Shown here: positions 8,601 through 9,299 of the stretch, in pieces
Layout of the letters: each line of letters starts with the position of its first letter
Position numbering within the stretch: the stretch's first letter is position 1
NCBI GenBank assembly: GCA_913043185.1
Contig: CAJWMI010000065.1
Span: 1-9,299 of the forward strand
Source: an uncultured Fidelibacterota bacterium
GTDB lineage: Bacteria > Marinisomatota > Marinisomatia > Marinisomatales > UBA1611
DNA length: 9,299 nt
Reading direction: 5' to 3'
Position numbers and translations under genes: made by a program
The notes under the pieces: model-generated
The model's input: only the letters and a program-made list of their open reading frames with translations
Told to the model about the DNA's origin: nothing
The model's database searches: none

Positions 8601-9299
8601 TGGCAATCTCCCCGGGGGCCTGACAAAATAACCAAGCTCTCTAGAATCAGGATGGACCTGCATAGGTCTGTTTTTATCATTGATAATTTTAGCTTTTGCC
8701 GTAAGGTCTGTACTCTCTAATCGATTGGTTAATAGATATGCATCAATATCACCATCTCGATCAAAATCTGAGAAAGCCATTGACACGCTGGCTCCTTTAT
8801 AGTCTAACCCATACTCTTTTGCAGCTTCTATAAAATTCCCGTTATCATTTATATACAACTTATTTGGACAATCAAAGCCGCATACATAAAGATCAAGCCA
8901 GCCATCATTATTGATATCAATAAAAGATACGCCCGTGCTCCACATTCCATCAGAAAGAATTCCTGCCTCTTCTGTAGCATCATAAAATTGTAATCCGCCT
9001 AGGTTGCGATACAGCCTCCCCCCATCTTTCTGCCTGGATAAAAATACATCCTGCAGCCCATCGTTATTATAGTCTCCGATTGCAACACCGGCTGCAATAA
9101 AAGAGTTTCCTAATTGCGCCTCATATACAGGCTCAGGGTTCCAAATATTTTTGAAATTAATTCCAGTTATTATTGAATCACGGTAAATAAATTTTTGTTC
9201 TGAATCTTTGTTTAGGCTTGGCTTATTAAAAATTTCTGCTGCTGAAACAATATTATTTTTTATCAGTTCTTTGACACGTTTTTTTACCTCAGGAGAGAC
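5640..9299 (-). CDS. Large FG-GAP/VCBS double-propeller protein with two ASPIC/UnbV domains (CRTAC1-like), 5' end beyond window
   Basis: A predicted extracytoplasmic calcium-loop protein, 1219 residues visible. The frame stays open to base 9299, and an FG-GAP repeat lies upstream of the Met at 8945, so that Met is internal; the true start and any signal peptide are outside. Numbering from base 9299, calcium-type loops (D-x-[DN]-x-[DN]-G, D at the end) begin at 76, 128, 178, 275, 332, 415 and 506. An ASPIC/UnbV domain follows (about 548-618, with IHWPSGAVQ). A linker containing DDFKREKLLPNKLS leads to a second set of loops at 679, 731, 791, 851, 902, 936 (degenerate), 1044 and 1108. A second ASPIC/UnbV domain closes the chain (about 1148-1213, with IQWPDGSKEEI). 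A cysteine-containing insert (955-983, RRGLGCSSGAMP ... KFPTYHDFA) is typical of the large VCBS proteins found near SusC-type genes in Bacteroidota. Beta-propeller folding is expected; the molecular function of this family is not established. Binding of a ligand or surface partner is inference. Confidence 0.93.
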   Translation of the reverse strand, partial: VSPEVKKRVKELIKNNIVSAAEIFNKPSLNKDSEQKFIYRDSIITGINFKNIWNPEPVYEAQLGNSFIAAGVAIGDYNNDGLQDVFLSRQKDGGRLYRNLGGLQFYDATEEAGILSDGMWSTGVSFIDINNDGWLDLYVCGFDCPNKLYINDNGNFIEAAKEYGLDYKGASVSMAFSDFDRDGDIDAYLLTNRLESTDLTAKAKIINDKNRPMQVHPDSRELGYFVRPPGRLPILINAGQYDYLYRNDGGHFVDVTTESGIGKNPYYGLSSTWWDYNKDGWPDLYVANDYMGPDHLFQNLGVDSSGAVRFVDVADQALPYTPWFSMGSDYSDINNDGKMDLMASDMAGSNHYRDKVSMGSMSGPNSEAWFLNFPNPPQYMRNVLYLNTGTERFMEVAYLNGLAATDWTWTVKFGDLDNDGFEDVYFTNGMSRDFVNGDLKDRFRNLASNNKKIFKEEGLMVYWKDEEPYRLRNLVYKNLGSLKFKDVSSEWSLDHFGVSTGSALGDLDGDGDLDIVMNGFNEPARVYRNDVSNSSNSIRIILIGERANSQGLGARIELEYDKKSKKMLRYSSSSRGFMSSSESIIHFGLGKSNRADKITIHWPSGAVQILRDIPAGYLYTVSEKETEAGAKKQKDVMFKKDTGLLASIRHREKFFDDFKREKLLPNKLSQLGSGIAWGDIDGDGDDDLFVGGSSGFSGQIYVNNGSDFVSKHQPGFTYDASFEDMGAIFIDPDSDNDLDLYVVSGGVECSPGSSLLDDRIYINDGSGNFFRGSASLLPKMNNSGGVIVGADINRNGRLELFIGGRVVPGEYPQSPVSCILQNTGKKYIDATDKIAPEIKLSGMVTGAVFSDVDNDSWPDLLVTYEWGPVRFFHNEKGKLIDRTIDVGLVERSGWFNSISGGDIDNDGDTDYIVGNTGYNTKYKASVGNPEILFYGDFEGNGKKHIVEAKFEGSVCFPRRGLGCSSGAMPMIKEKFPTYHDFAISSLNEIYSSELLSSADRYEVTELASGLLENRTDSNGNIEFVFRPLPRIVQSSPIFGSALCDVNGDGNLDLYVVQNFSGPQRETGYMHGGVSQLLLGDGSGSFEPISPEKSGLVVPGDATSLTTHDLNQDGRVDFLVGVNNGKFKSFINQTSTESYSIRLPDFPKGKRFIGSKIWVYYSDSSVQLHEAFGGEGYLSHSAPIVFIGNKKSIKKIVIQWPDGSKEEIDEYKGIKGLSSL

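Noticed and set aside
199..9299. Signs of a mobile element or defence system
   Set aside because: No transposase, integrase, nuclease, toxin or terminal inverted repeats are seen. All four genes fit an exported-protein or transport locus.

Overview
The window reads as one block of four co-oriented minus-strand genes, transcribed right to left, followed by a short AT-rich tail. The source looks like a member of the Fibrobacterota-Chlorobiota-Bacteroidota (FCB) group. The evidence is a secreted protein with a C-terminal type IX secretion (Por) sorting domain of the YPNPFNPTT / FlgD-Ig type, a TonB-dependent receptor with an N-terminal carboxypeptidase-regulatory-like domain, a TlpA-type lipoprotein, and weak or absent Shine-Dalgarno sites at two of three visible starts. 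The PNPFNPTT sorting-domain flavour is common in Marinimicrobia, Ignavibacteriota and Calditrichota. That makes one of those lineages a reasonable guess, but the phylum cannot be fixed from this sequence alone.

Layout, in transcription order. (1) 5640-9299: a very large FG-GAP/VCBS protein of the CRTAC1 / ASPIC-UnbV kind, cut by the right edge of the window; the reading frame stays open to the last base. (2) 4185-5585: a lipoprotein with a C-terminal TlpA/ResA-like thioredoxin domain (CGPC). (3) 2646-4172: a secreted protein of unknown function with a T9SS sorting domain. (4) 199-2628: a TonB-dependent outer-membrane receptor. Gaps between genes are 54, 12 and 17 bases, so a single transcript is likely, with its main promoter beyond the right edge. 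The left tail (1-198) is about 15% G+C by hand count. It holds only a weak A/T hairpin with a U tract that might end the transcript.

How the genes may work together (inference). All four products are predicted to leave the cytoplasm: a calcium-loop-rich propeller protein (its N-terminus is not visible), a periplasm-facing or outer-membrane thiol-disulfide lipoprotein, a T9SS cargo and an outer-membrane transporter. The set resembles the SusC-type loci of Bacteroidota, which often carry a large VCBS/ASPIC protein, but no SusD-like partner is visible here. A surface binding, processing and uptake module for an unidentified ligand is plausible. Every component belongs to a known family, and I see no clear sign of a wholly new system.
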